NCBI RefSeq assembly: GCF_014648475.1
Contig: NZ_BMRE01000037.1
Span: 29,480 to 93,479, forward strand
Direction of reading: 5' to 3'
DNA length: 64,000 nucleotides
Origin: Lentzea flava
GTDB lineage: Bacteria > Actinomycetota > Actinomycetes > Mycobacteriales > Pseudonocardiaceae
Shown: positions 1-7,730 of the stretch, piece by piece
Numbering within the stretch: position 1 is the stretch's first letter
Layout: each line of letters opens with the position of its first letter
Program-made: the position numbers and the translations under genes
Notes under the pieces: generated by a model
What the model was told of the DNA's origin: nothing
The model's input: only the letters and a program-made list of their open reading frames with translations
Databases searched by the model: none

Positions 1-1
1 C

Positions 2-244
2 AAGGTCGAGCCCGGCGCCCGGCCGACCTCCTCCGACGTCCATGAGGCGGCCACCGGGTTCCGCAACGATCGCGGACTGCCCGTCGAACAGGTTCCGGAT
101 GTGGCGGAGCTGACCCCACCGCCGCCTGTTGAGACCAAGCCTGTCGCCACTCTCGGTTCCACCGCTGTCGCCGGTCCGAGTGGTCAGCTTCCTCGTCCGA
201 GTGACGATGACGAGGACTTTTCGCAGTCGCGAATCCTCTACTGA
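2..244 (+). CDS. C-terminal fragment of an ESX-4 locus protein (partial)
   Basis: Only the last 80 codons are in the window, open from the left edge and ending in TGA at 242-244. The visible part is Pro-rich and disordered and ends in an acidic run followed by an FSQSRILY tail. No catalytic domain is visible, so the product cannot be named from sequence. Two WXG100 genes and then rplM-rpsI follow, which is the order at the end of the M. tuberculosis ESX-4 locus. The gene is therefore probably a component or associated protein of a type VII secretion system (inference). A similar acidic tail ends the protein at 7283-7723. Confidence 0.6.
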   Translation, partial: KVEPGARPTSSDVHEAATGFRNDRGLPVEQVPDVAELTPPPPVETKPVATLGSTAVAGPSGQLPRPSDDDEDFSQSRILY

Positions 245-391
245 CCCCCGGTTTCACCCGGAACCGTTTACTAGAGCAACTACTTCGAAAGAAGTCGCGA
301 CAGGGCGGAACCGGCATGGCAGGGTCTTGCGTCGGAAGAGGCGTACGAACCAAGAAGTACGCCTGAAGTTCTCTGAAGGGGGATATTCCCA

Positions 392-700
392 ATGGGCAGC
401 TTTACCGTTGGACCTGAGGACCTCGACCGTCTCGCGAAGCAGATCATCGAGATCGACGGCCAGACCCAGGGCACGCTGCGGCAGGTGCGCAGCACCGCCG
501 AGAGTGTCCGCGCCTCGTGGGGTGGCTCCGCGGCCGACGCGTTCACGAAGCTGATGGAGCGTTTCGACGACGACACCCGGAAGCTCCAGGAGGCGCTGCG
601 CAGCATCGCCGAGCAGATCTCGGGCTCCGCCAAGACCTACATCGAGAACGAAGAGCAGCAGTCGCAGGCTGTCAGCGAGATCGCCAACCGCCTCGGCTGA
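392..700 (+). CDS. WXG100 protein, EsxU-like (ESX-4)
   Basis: A 102-aa WXG100 family protein, a small helical-hairpin substrate of type VII secretion that normally leaves the cell as a dimer with its neighbour. The turn motif is W43-G-G45 and the C-terminal secretion signal YxxxE is Y83-I-E-N-E87. The length is typical of the family. The ATG at 392 follows the purine-rich stretch GAAGGGGG. The next gene, 51 nt downstream, is a second WXG100 gene, so the pair probably form an EsxU/EsxT-like heterodimer. A 147-nt gap separates it from the upstream ESX gene and could hold its own promoter. Paralogue naming rests on synteny. Confidence 0.9.
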   Translation: MGSFTVGPEDLDRLAKQIIEIDGQTQGTLRQVRSTAESVRASWGGSAADAFTKLMERFDDDTRKLQEALRSIAEQISGSAKTYIENEEQQSQAVSEIANRLG

Positions 701-751
701 GCCGCGTAGACCTCCGAAACCTTCACATCAGACTTTCAAGGGGAGAATGAA

Positions 752-1042
752 ATGACCAACCCTGGTATCAAGGTCACGTTCGGCGAGCTGGTGAACGCCT
801 CTTCGCAGATCACGAGCTCCGCGAAGCAGGTCGAGCAGCAGCTGAACGACCTCCAGAACGAGGTCAAGCGCGTGCTGGCCACCTGGGAGGGCGCGTCGTC
901 CGGTGCCTACAACGAGGCGCAGGACAAGTGGAACACGGCCGCCGCCGACCTTCAGTCCGTGCTGGCCTCGATCGGTTCCGCGACCATGGCTGCGGCCGAG
1001 GCCTACAAGCAGGCTGAGGACGCCAACGCCCGTCGTTGGTAA
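752..1042 (+). CDS. WXG100 protein, EsxT-like (ESX-4)
   Basis: A 96-aa WXG100 protein, probable partner of the upstream 102-aa protein. It has the W45-E-G47 turn and a C-terminal YxxxE signal (Y85 to E89), and ends in the basic-aromatic NARRW common in actinobacterial WXG proteins. The start is an ATG preceded by AAGGGGAGAATGAA, a strong ribosome binding site. A terminator-like hairpin lies 26 nt after the stop, closing the ESX transcript before rplM. The position next to rplM-rpsI matches M. tuberculosis esxT. The family assignment is secure; the specific paralogue name is inferred. Confidence 0.9.
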   Translation: MTNPGIKVTFGELVNASSQITSSAKQVEQQLNDLQNEVKRVLATWEGASSGAYNEAQDKWNTAAADLQSVLASIGSATMAAAEAYKQAEDANARRW

Positions 1043-1067
1043 GACCCTGGCGGTACCGCCAGACCTT

Positions 1068-1102
1068 CGTGAGCCCCGGAACCACGTGGTCCGGGGCTCA
1101 CG
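1068..1102 (+). terminator. Hairpin terminator after esxT-like gene
   Basis: Thirteen bases at 1068-1080 (CGTGAGCCCCGGA) pair perfectly with 1090-1102, and the central ACCACGTGGT can extend the stem. There is no T-run, as is usual in high-GC actinomycetes. It lies just after the second WXG100 gene and before the rplM leader. Confidence 0.65.
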
Positions 1103-1298
1103 TACGTCCGGGGGTGGGGCGTCACAGGGGGTCGTTTTGGTCCCCGCACCACCCATCCGGTATCTTCTTACGTTGTTGTGCGGTAGCTGGCGCCCATGCG
1201 CGCCGCGCCTGTCTCGGAACCACCGCTTGGCCCGTCCAAGATCGGTCTGGGGCAACCGCCGCAGTGACCCCAGACGCAAGTGACGACGAGGTAGACCC

Positions 1299-1742
1299 GT
1301 GCGCACGTACAGCCCGAAGCCCGGTGAGGTGACCCGCACCTGGCACGTGATCGACGCCCAGGACGTGGTGCTCGGCCGGCTCGCCACCCAGGCCGCGACG
1401 CTGCTGCGCGGCAAGCACAAGCCGACCTACGCGCCTCACGTTGACACCGGTGACTTCGTGGTCATCATCAACGCTGACAAGGTCGCGCTGACCGGCTCGA
1501 AGCGGGACCAGGAGTTCCAGTACCGCCACTCCGGCTTCCCCGGCGGTCTGCGCAAGCAGTCCTTCGGCGAGGTCCTGGACACCCGTCCGGACCGCCTGGT
1601 GGAGAAGGCGATCAAGGGCATGCTGCCCAAGAACCGCCTGGGCCGTCAGATCGCGAACAAGCTGAAGGTCTACAGCGGACCGAACCACCCGCACGCGGCG
1701 CAGCAGCCGCAGGCCTTCGAGATCAAGAAGATCGCCCAGTGA
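1299..1742 (+). CDS. rplM: 50S ribosomal protein L13
   Basis: A 147-aa protein of standard L13 length and composition. Recognisable stretches are TWHVIDAQDVVLGRLAT near the N-terminus, GKHKPTYAPHVDTGDFVV, and MLPKNRLGRQ near residue 110. L13 is an early-assembly protein of the large ribosomal subunit. The start is GTG at 1299 with GAGG upstream. The stop overlaps the rpsI start by 4 bp, so the two are translationally coupled, the universal rplM-rpsI pair. The 196 nt between the preceding terminator and the GTG should contain the operon promoter, but I cannot identify its boxes with confidence. Confidence 0.98.
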   Translation: MRTYSPKPGEVTRTWHVIDAQDVVLGRLATQAATLLRGKHKPTYAPHVDTGDFVVIINADKVALTGSKRDQEFQYRHSGFPGGLRKQSFGEVLDTRPDRLVEKAIKGMLPKNRLGRQIANKLKVYSGPNHPHAAQQPQAFEIKKIAQ

Positions 1743-2284
1743 GCGACGAGTACACCGAGGAAGTTCCTGTGACCACCCCTGAGAACGAGACCCCTGAGGT
1801 CGAGGCCGAGGTTGTCGAGGCTCCCGAGGCCGAGGCCGCCGAGGCTGAGGTCGTCGAGACCTCCGCGCCGGTGGTCGCGCCCTCGCTGAACGGCGCCGCC
1901 CACCTCGCGCAGACCGTCGGCCGCCGCAAGGAGGCCGTCGTCCGCGTTCGCCTGGTGCCCGGCACCGGCAAGTTCACCCTGAACGGCAAGGCCCTCGAGG
2001 ACTACTTCCCGAACAAGGTGCACCAGCAGCTCATCAAGGAGCCGCTCGTCACCGCCGAGAAGCCCGAGACCTTCGACGTGATCGCCAACCTGCGTGGCGG
2101 CGGCATCACCGGCCAGGCCGGTGCGCTGCGTCTCGCCATCGCGCGTGCGCTGATCGCCGTCGACTCCGAGGACCGCCCGGCCCTGAAGAAGGCCGGCTTC
2201 CTCACCCGTGACCCGAGGGTCAAGGAGCGCAAGAAGTACGGTCTCAAGAAGGCCCGCAAGGCGCCTCAGTACTCCAAGCGTTAA
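1739..2284 (+). CDS. rpsI: 30S ribosomal protein S9
   Basis: A 181-aa protein. Residues from about 55 to the end are the S9 core: VGRRKEAVVRVRLVPG, the GGGITGQAGALRLAIARAL stretch, and the basic tail KKARKAPQYSKR that reaches the P-site tRNA. The first ~50 residues form an acidic Glu/Val/Ala-rich extension, as in other actinobacteria. The start is GTG within a GTGA overlap with the rplM stop. A strong terminator follows about 100 nt downstream. Confidence 0.98.
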   Translation: MSDEYTEEVPVTTPENETPEVEAEVVEAPEAEAAEAEVVETSAPVVAPSLNGAAHLAQTVGRRKEAVVRVRLVPGTGKFTLNGKALEDYFPNKVHQQLIKEPLVTAEKPETFDVIANLRGGGITGQAGALRLAIARALIAVDSEDRPALKKAGFLTRDPRVKERKKYGLKKARKAPQYSKR

Positions 2285-2382
2285 GTCGGCTCCGTCGCTG
2301 GGCGAGCTGTGTCTGCATTCGTCAGACCTCAGCTCCTCCGCGCGACAGCGGGGACACCCCGCACCCCGAGCCCCAGCTGTAC

Positions 2383-2423
2383 CTGCGGGAGCAGCAGTTC
2401 ACCTCGAACTGCTGCTCCCGCAG
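2383..2423 (+). terminator. Rho-independent terminator of rplM-rpsI
   Basis: A perfect 18-bp stem (2383-2400 with 2406-2423; left arm CTGCGGGAGCAGCAGTTC) with a 5-nt loop is followed by TGTTTTC. It lies between rpsI and glmM and should end the ribosomal-protein transcript. Confidence 0.85.
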
Positions 2424-2473
2424 TGTTTTCCGGGTCTTTCCCGTCGCCTCGCAGTGTCCAATTCGGAGGATTC

Positions 2474-3808
2474 ATGGCCCGCCTGTTCGGCACCGACGGA
2501 GTGCGTGGTCTCGCCAACGCCGATCTCACCCCCGAGCTCGCGATGTCCGTCGCCGCCGCAGCGGCACGAGTGCTCGCCGAGCACGACCGTTCCCACCGCC
2601 CGGTCGCTGTCGTCGGCCGCGACCCGAGGGCGAGCAGCGAGATGCTCGACGCCGCCGTCACCGCGGGTCTCACCTCGGCCGGTGCGGACGTGTTGCGCGT
2701 CGGCGCCCTGCCCACCCCGGCCGTCGCCTACCTCGTCGCCGCTCTCGGCGCCGACATCGGCGTGATGATCTCCGCCTCGCACAACGCGATGCCGGACAAC
2801 GGCATCAAGCTCTTCGCCGCGGGCGGCCACAAGCTGCCCGACGAGGTCGAGGACGAGATCGAGCAGCTCATGGGCACCGGCTTCGACCGTCCCACCGGCG
2901 CTGCGATCGGCAGGGTTCGGGACGTCCCCGATGCCGAGACCCAGTACGTCGAGCACCTGCTCAAGGTCACGCCGCACCGCCTCGACGGCCTCAAGGTCGT
3001 GGTGGACTGCGCGAACGGTGCCGCGTCGGTGGCCGCACCGGACGCGTACCGCCGCGCCGGGGCCGAGGTGATCGCGATCAACGCGACCCCGGACGGGCTC
3101 AACATCAACGACGGCTGTGGCTCCACTCACATCGAGGTCGTGGCCGCCGCGGTCCGCGAGCACGGTGCCGACCTCGGCATCGCGCACGACGGTGACGCCG
3201 ACCGCTGCCTCGCCGTGGACGCCGAGGGCAACGTCGTCGACGGCGACCAGATCCTCGCCGTGCTCGCGCTCGCCATGCGCGACGCGGGCGAGCTGTACGA
3301 GGACACCCTCGTCGCCACGGTGATGAGCAACCTCGGCCTGCACATCGCGATGAAGGAAGCCAACATCCGCCTCCGCACCACCGCGGTCGGCGACCGGTAC
3401 GTGCTGCAGGACCTCAAGGCAGGCGGCTACTCGCTCGGGGGCGAGCAGTCCGGCCACGTGGTGCTGCCCGCGCACGCCACCACCGGCGACGGCCTGCTCA
3501 CGGCGCTGCGCCTGATGGCCCGCATGGCCGAGACCGGCAAGTCGCTCGCCGACCTCGCCTCGGTGATGCGCCGGCTGCCGCAGGTCCTGATCAACGTGAA
3601 GGTCTCGGACAAGGCCGCTGTCGCCAAGGCCGCGTCGGTCAGCGAGGCCGTCGCCGCCGTCGAGGCCGAGCTGGGCGACACCGGCCGCGTGCTGCTGCGC
3701 CCGTCCGGCACCGAGCAGCTCGTGCGTGTGATGGTCGAGGCCACGAGCCACGAACAGGCGGAGTCGGCAGCGCAGCGCCTGGCGAATGTGGTTTCCTCGG
3801 TCCACTGA
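2474..3808 (+). CDS. glmM: Phosphoglucosamine mutase GlmM
   Basis: A 444-aa enzyme converting glucosamine-6-phosphate to glucosamine-1-phosphate for UDP-GlcNAc and peptidoglycan synthesis. The N-terminus MARLFGTDGVRG is diagnostic. The phosphoserine loop is ISASHN with catalytic Ser102, the metal-binding loop is DGDADRC, and the C-terminal phosphate-binding motif is RPSGTEQLVRVMVE. The ATG at 2474, with CGGAGG upstream, is preferred over longer in-frame starts because it gives the family N-terminus. GlmS, the preceding enzyme of the pathway, is at 8699. The order rpsI-glmM matches M. tuberculosis Rv3442c-Rv3441c. Confidence 0.97.
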   Translation: MARLFGTDGVRGLANADLTPELAMSVAAAAARVLAEHDRSHRPVAVVGRDPRASSEMLDAAVTAGLTSAGADVLRVGALPTPAVAYLVAALGADIGVMISASHNAMPDNGIKLFAAGGHKLPDEVEDEIEQLMGTGFDRPTGAAIGRVRDVPDAETQYVEHLLKVTPHRLDGLKVVVDCANGAASVAAPDAYRRAGAEVIAINATPDGLNINDGCGSTHIEVVAAAVREHGADLGIAHDGDADRCLAVDAEGNVVDGDQILAVLALAMRDAGELYEDTLVATVMSNLGLHIAMKEANIRLRTTAVGDRYVLQDLKAGGYSLGGEQSGHVVLPAHATTGDGLLTALRLMARMAETGKSLADLASVMRRLPQVLINVKVSDKAAVAKAASVSEAVAAVEAELGDTGRVLLRPSGTEQLVRVMVEATSHEQAESAAQRLANVVSSVH

Positions 3809-3824
3809 GGATTTCGGAGGACCC

Positions 3825-4076
3825 GTGGCTGTCTGGATGGTGCTGTTCTTCCTGCTCGTGCTGGTGCTGGTCGGGGTGGTCCTGGTGGTCGTGCTGGCCA
3901 CCAGGCGCAAGCCCGCCCAGCAGCCGCAGCAGTGGTACCCGTACCCGCAGCAACAGTTCCCACCTGGACAGCAGGGCCATCCGCAGCAACCGATGCCCGG
4001 CCACCAGCCGTACCCCGGCTATCCGCCCTCGCCGCAGGGACCGCCACCAGGACAGCAGCCGCCCAATCAGTGGTGA
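3825..4076 (+). CDS. Small single-pass membrane protein with Pro/Gln-rich tail
   Basis: An 83-aa protein of unknown function. Residues 3-24 form one strongly hydrophobic Val/Leu helix, followed by TRRK as a positive-inside stop and then a disordered tail rich in Pro, Gln, Gly and Tyr. The start is GTG at 3825, preceded by CGGAGG, only 16 nt after glmM, so it is probably cotranscribed with it. The topology predicts a cytoplasmic Pro/Gln tail. I do not recognise a named family. The organisation resembles small adaptor-like membrane proteins near cell-envelope genes. Confidence 0.75.
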   Translation: MAVWMVLFFLLVLVLVGVVLVVVLATRRKPAQQPQQWYPYPQQQFPPGQQGHPQQPMPGHQPYPGYPPSPQGPPPGQQPPNQW

Positions 4077-4220
4077 TCACCGGCGAATGCCGCCGAATGG
4101 CTGTTTACTAAGGCAACCGACATCACGGAGCTCCGGTCAGCGCATGACTGGAGCTGGCACTGTATGGCGGAACCCGATGAGGCCGAATTGCGTCAGATCG
4201 GGGACAAGGGGAGGCGAGGA

Positions 4221-4514
4221 ATGTCTGGGTTCGGCGTACAGTCCGGCGATTTGACCAAGACGGCGGGAACGTACGAGGCCGAGGGGTCGCAACTGATCTC
4301 CATGAAGGCCTCGATCACACCGGGCGTGGGGGCCGGGCAGGTAGGACGCAAGTTCCAGGCCGTCGCCGCCCAGTACAAGACCTTCTTCGACCAGTTCGGC
4401 CAGAGCGTCGAGAAGTTCGGCAAAGAGGCGAACGGCATCGCCACGCGCCTGAAGGACGTCGCCAAGACGTACGAGTCGAACGAGGCGCAGACCTCGGGTC
4501 AGTTCAAGGGGTAA
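4221..4514 (+). CDS. EspC-like / WXG100-like type VII secretion substrate
   Basis: A 97-aa protein predicted to be mostly helical and to resemble EspC-type (T7SS_ESX_EspC) substrates: FGVQSGDLTKTAGTYEAEG, a GVGAGQVGRKF turn, and a YxxxE secretion signal (YESNE) near the C-terminus. ATG 4221 is chosen because it follows a strong GGGGAGGCGAGGA. An in-frame ATG at 4164 lacks a ribosome binding site. The gene is 6 nt before a very large WXG-containing protein, which suggests a secreted pair. An imperfect hairpin at 4129-4155 lies in the upstream gap. Family assignment is by pattern only. Confidence 0.75.
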   Translation: MSGFGVQSGDLTKTAGTYEAEGSQLISMKASITPGVGAGQVGRKFQAVAAQYKTFFDQFGQSVEKFGKEANGIATRLKDVAKTYESNEAQTSGQFKG

Positions 4515-4520
4515 CGAGTC

Positions 4521-7292
4521 GTGGCTGACCAGAACGAGATCAAGAAGCTCCTGGACGACCCGAACGTCACCCCGGAGACCAAGAAGCAGCTCGTCCGCGC
4601 GCTCGCGGGTGCCGGCGCTCCGCAGGAGGAGGTCGAGCGCTACGGCAAGGCGAACGGCGTCGAGGTGCCCGACGACCCGAGCGTGGGCGACCACGTGGTC
4701 GGCACGCTGCTGGCGCCGGTGACGCTCGGCTTCAGCGAGGCCCGCAACATCGCCAAGGAGGGCGCGCACGCCGCGTTCACCATGGAGGGTGGCGACGCGG
4801 ACAAGCTCGTCAGCAAGGCCAAGGAGGAGCGCGAGCTCGGCTCCACCCAGAAGGTGCTGAACGAGCAGGGCGACGTTCCGAACAGCAACACGCTGCTCGA
4901 CGCCGGTGCGCCCGGTCTGCGCTTCTTCGAGAAGTTCATCCCGGTTTACGCCAAGGCCGCGCCCGCGTGTGGTCACCAGGGTGCCGCGCCGAACCTGCAG
5001 AACGACATCTACCGCAAGTACGACGAGGTGCGCGACATCGACTTCGCGAAGTTCCGCGAGGACGCGCACAAGCTCACCGAGCACGTCAAGAAGATCCAGG
5101 ACCACGACAACCAGCTCGGCAGCGCCTGGAACGGGCTCGGCTCGTGGGAGGGTCCCGCCGCGGAGGCCGCGCGCGGGTACCACGACAAGTTCGCCGGCAC
5201 CTCGAAGACGTTCGTCCAGCAGGCGGGCACTGGCCCCGGTGCGATCACCGGTGGCGTGACCAACATGCAGAAGCACGTCAAGGACTTCGCGCAGCAGATC
5301 CACGACCAGTACTCCGAGAAGTGCGGTGGGCTGACCGTCGAGGAGGCCGAGGAGGCCATCCGGCACGCGAACGGTGACGTCTTCCCGAACGACGGCGGCA
5401 TCCTCGACTGGGTCTACGGCGTCCAGAGCGATCTCAAGAACTCCGTGATCGGCGCGATCTGCGGCGGCCCGCTCGGCATCCTGTCCGGCCTCGGCTGGGG
5501 CGGCTGGATCGCCGACGTCCGCGACAAGATCATCAGCGACGCCAAGGAGAAGCTCAAGGCGCTCTGCCAGGAGTTCGACTCCAAGAAGAAGGCGTTCGAC
5601 GGCTACTGCGAGGCCGTGCAGACCGGTGTCGACGCCGACTACAAGGCCATGTTCCAGGGCATGACCACGGCCTTCGGCGGAGACCCGTTCGGCAAGGTCG
5701 GCGACCCGCCCCCGTTCACCGGTGAAGGCGGTGGCGACCGCAGGAAGCCCGGCGGCGGTGGCACTCCGCCCGGTGGTGGTGGCACGCCACCTGGTGGTGG
5801 TGGCACGCCGCCCGGCGGTGGTGGCATGCCGGAGGTGCCCAAGCCGGAGAACCCGCTCGACAAGGACGGCGACGGCAAGCCCGACGTCCCCGGCGACACC
5901 GACGGCGACGGCAAGCCCGACGACCTCGACGGCGACGGCAAGCCGGACAACCAGGCCAAGCCAGAGGAGAAGCTCGAAACCGTCACGGTCAAGGCGGGCG
6001 ACAACACGATCAAGGTCACGGAGCCCGACTCGAACGGGCACGTGAAGATGACGATCGACACGCCGAAGGGCGAGCCGAAGACCTACGACCTGGACTTCAG
6101 CAAGAACCCAGAGGCCGCCAAGGCGCTGATGGGCCAGAACGGCGCGCAGGCCATCACGAACATGGCCAACACGCTCACCGGCTCGACGCCGTCGAACCAG
6201 ACGGCGCCAGGCTCTCCCGGTGCGCCGGGTGCCACCGGCAACACGCCGGCGCCGGGTGGCGGCGCGGTGCCTGCCAGTGGTCCGGCGGGCTCGGAGTCGA
6301 ACCCGATCCCGGTCGAGGTCGGCGCCGACGGCAAGATCCACATCGAGCAGGACGGCGTCAACTTCACCGCCGAGGTCAACACCCAGACCGGCGAGATCAG
6401 CCTGACCGCGGACAACGGCGACGGCACGCCCGACCAGATCGGCGTGAGCTTCGGCGAGGACGACAACCCGGCAGCGCAGACCCCCGGCTCCGAGTCCGGA
6501 TCGGGCGAGGGCGGTCGCGGTGTGGACGGGCCGGGGCTGAGCGACGGGCTTCGTCTCCCGGAGTCGGACTTCCCGCAGCCCGTTCCCGCTGACGGTGGCG
6601 TCACGACGATGCCCGCCGAAGCCGAGTTCCAGCCGATGCCCGCCGTCGAACGCGAGTTCCAGACGATGCCCGCGCAGGCTCCGGCGGCCGAGCAGCCGAT
6701 CTGGAACCCGCCAGGCCAGGAGGGCCAGCCAGGCCAGCCGGGCCTGGGCGAGCGCTTCCAGGAGTCGATGGGCCGCCACTACATCGAGGACAACGGCATC
6801 ATGCCGCACGTCGGCGAGCCCAGGATCCACACCGCGGACGGCCCGCTGTACGCGCAGGCTTCGGACAGCACGTCGACCTCCGGTGTCTCCTTCACCGGCG
6901 GCGGTTCGAGCGGCGAGTCGGTCCTCGGCGGCACGACTCCGGACAGCGCCTGGAGCAACCAGAACCAGGGCGACAGCGGCAGCGGCTTCAACACCAACGC
7001 CTCCGAGGCCGGTCAGCCCGGCTCCGCGAGCCTGCCGTCCATGCAGGACGGTGCCCACGGTCAGGGCCCGACCGGCGCGTCCGCGGGCGGCATGATGGGC
7101 GGCGGGATGATGGGCGGCGGCATGATGGGTGGTGGCGCCGGTGCGGGTGGTCAGCAGGGTGGCGACACCGAGCGGGGGGCCAGCCAGTGGCGTACGACCG
7201 GCACGTTGTTCGACGACGACAACAGCAACCCGTTGATCGCGCAGACCGTGCTGGGTGACGAACGAGGAGAGGCCGCCAACCCATGGCGATGA
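4521..7292 (+). CDS. Large type VII secretion-associated protein with WXG module, Gly/Pro linker and DxDGDGxPD repeats
   Basis: A 923-aa protein. Residues ~170-270 form a WXG-like helical hairpin region with tandem W203-N-G and W209-E-G. Residues ~308-330 (NSVIGAICGGPLGILSGLGWGGW) are hydrophobic and Gly-rich. Residues ~409-434 are PPGGGG repeats. Residues ~446-478 carry three DxDGDGKPD units, like the calcium loops of type-3 thrombospondin or dockerin-like repeats. Two beta-rich stretches (~480-520 and ~590-645) follow, then Pro/Gln/Gly linkers and a GGGMM repeat tail. No catalytic motif was recognised. The start is GTG after GGGGTAACGA. It is probably exported with the upstream EspC-like protein; function is unknown. 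Confidence 0.8.
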   Translation: MADQNEIKKLLDDPNVTPETKKQLVRALAGAGAPQEEVERYGKANGVEVPDDPSVGDHVVGTLLAPVTLGFSEARNIAKEGAHAAFTMEGGDADKLVSKAKEERELGSTQKVLNEQGDVPNSNTLLDAGAPGLRFFEKFIPVYAKAAPACGHQGAAPNLQNDIYRKYDEVRDIDFAKFREDAHKLTEHVKKIQDHDNQLGSAWNGLGSWEGPAAEAARGYHDKFAGTSKTFVQQAGTGPGAITGGVTNMQKHVKDFAQQIHDQYSEKCGGLTVEEAEEAIRHANGDVFPNDGGILDWVYGVQSDLKNSVIGAICGGPLGILSGLGWGGWIADVRDKIISDAKEKLKALCQEFDSKKKAFDGYCEAVQTGVDADYKAMFQGMTTAFGGDPFGKVGDPPPFTGEGGGDRRKPGGGGTPPGGGGTPPGGGGTPPGGGGMPEVPKPENPLDKDGDGKPDVPGDTDGDGKPDDLDGDGKPDNQAKPEEKLETVTVKAGDNTIKVTEPDSNGHVKMTIDTPKGEPKTYDLDFSKNPEAAKALMGQNGAQAITNMANTLTGSTPSNQTAPGSPGAPGATGNTPAPGGGAVPASGPAGSESNPIPVEVGADGKIHIEQDGVNFTAEVNTQTGEISLTADNGDGTPDQIGVSFGEDDNPAAQTPGSESGSGEGGRGVDGPGLSDGLRLPESDFPQPVPADGGVTTMPAEAEFQPMPAVEREFQTMPAQAPAAEQPIWNPPGQEGQPGQPGLGERFQESMGRHYIEDNGIMPHVGEPRIHTADGPLYAQASDSTSTSGVSFTGGGSSGESVLGGTTPDSAWSNQNQGDSGSGFNTNASEAGQPGSASLPSMQDGAHGQGPTGASAGGMMGGGMMGGGMMGGGAGAGGQQGGDTERGASQWRTTGTLFDDDNSNPLIAQTVLGDERGEAANPWR

Positions 7293-7723
7293 TCGGGGAC
7301 GTGGACCCGCGCATCCAGACGCTGTTCGACGACAACCTGGCCAAGACCCGGCGTGCCACGGCCGAGGTCTCGGCCGAGCTCAAGGCCGAGCAGGACCGTC
7401 TGGCGGCCGAGGCCAAGGCGCGCGAGGAGAAGCGCCAGCGGGACATAGCCGACGCGCGCGAAAGCGCCGAGAAGGTCAGCAAGCAGGGTGAGCAGCAGCA
7501 ACCGCGCAAGCCGCAGTGGGAGCGTCCCGAGCGCGGGGCGGGCGAGATGGCGTTCGGGCCGGAGGACGACGACGGCGGCTACCAGCCGTCGCGGCCTGTC
7601 GCGCCGCCGCCTCCTCCGGTCGCAGCACCGCCGCCTCCGCCGCCTGCGCCACCGGTCCGTTCACGGCGTCCGGCACCGGTGGACGATGACGACGACCTCA
7701 GCGGTCAGACCTGGCTGAGCTGA
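7283..7723 (+). CDS. Coiled-coil, Pro-rich protein of the type VII cluster
   Basis: A 146-aa protein overlapping the large upstream gene by 10 bp, so it is translationally coupled. Residues ~15-75 are a charged coiled coil (AELKAEQDRLAAEAKAREEKRQRD). The rest is disordered, with PPPPP tracts, and ends in DDDDDLSGQTWLS. There is no signal peptide or membrane segment, so it is probably cytoplasmic, perhaps a chaperone or partner for the substrate cluster (inference). The length and N-terminus recall the YbaB/EbfC-like proteins often found beside actinobacterial ESX substrates, but I cannot confirm that fold. It ends 7 bp from a convergent gene. Confidence 0.7.
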   Translation: MAMIGDVDPRIQTLFDDNLAKTRRATAEVSAELKAEQDRLAAEAKAREEKRQRDIADARESAEKVSKQGEQQQPRKPQWERPERGAGEMAFGPEDDDGGYQPSRPVAPPPPPVAAPPPPPPAPPVRSRRPAPVDDDDDLSGQTWLS

Positions 7724-7730
7724 CGATCCG

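Noticed and set aside
4164..4220. Longer N-terminus for the EspC-like protein from ATG 4164
   Set aside because: It has no ribosome binding site, whereas ATG 4221 follows a strong GGGGAGGCGAGGA and gives the family-size protein.
5745..5826. Tandem short repeats that look like a repeat array
   Set aside because: They are in-frame PPGGGG codons of the large type VII protein, not a CRISPR or non-coding array.
4137..7058. A 973-codon open frame on the minus strand
   Set aside because: It is antisense to the large type VII protein, has the repetitive composition of a high-GC shadow frame, and shows no domain. The plus-strand protein has clear motifs.
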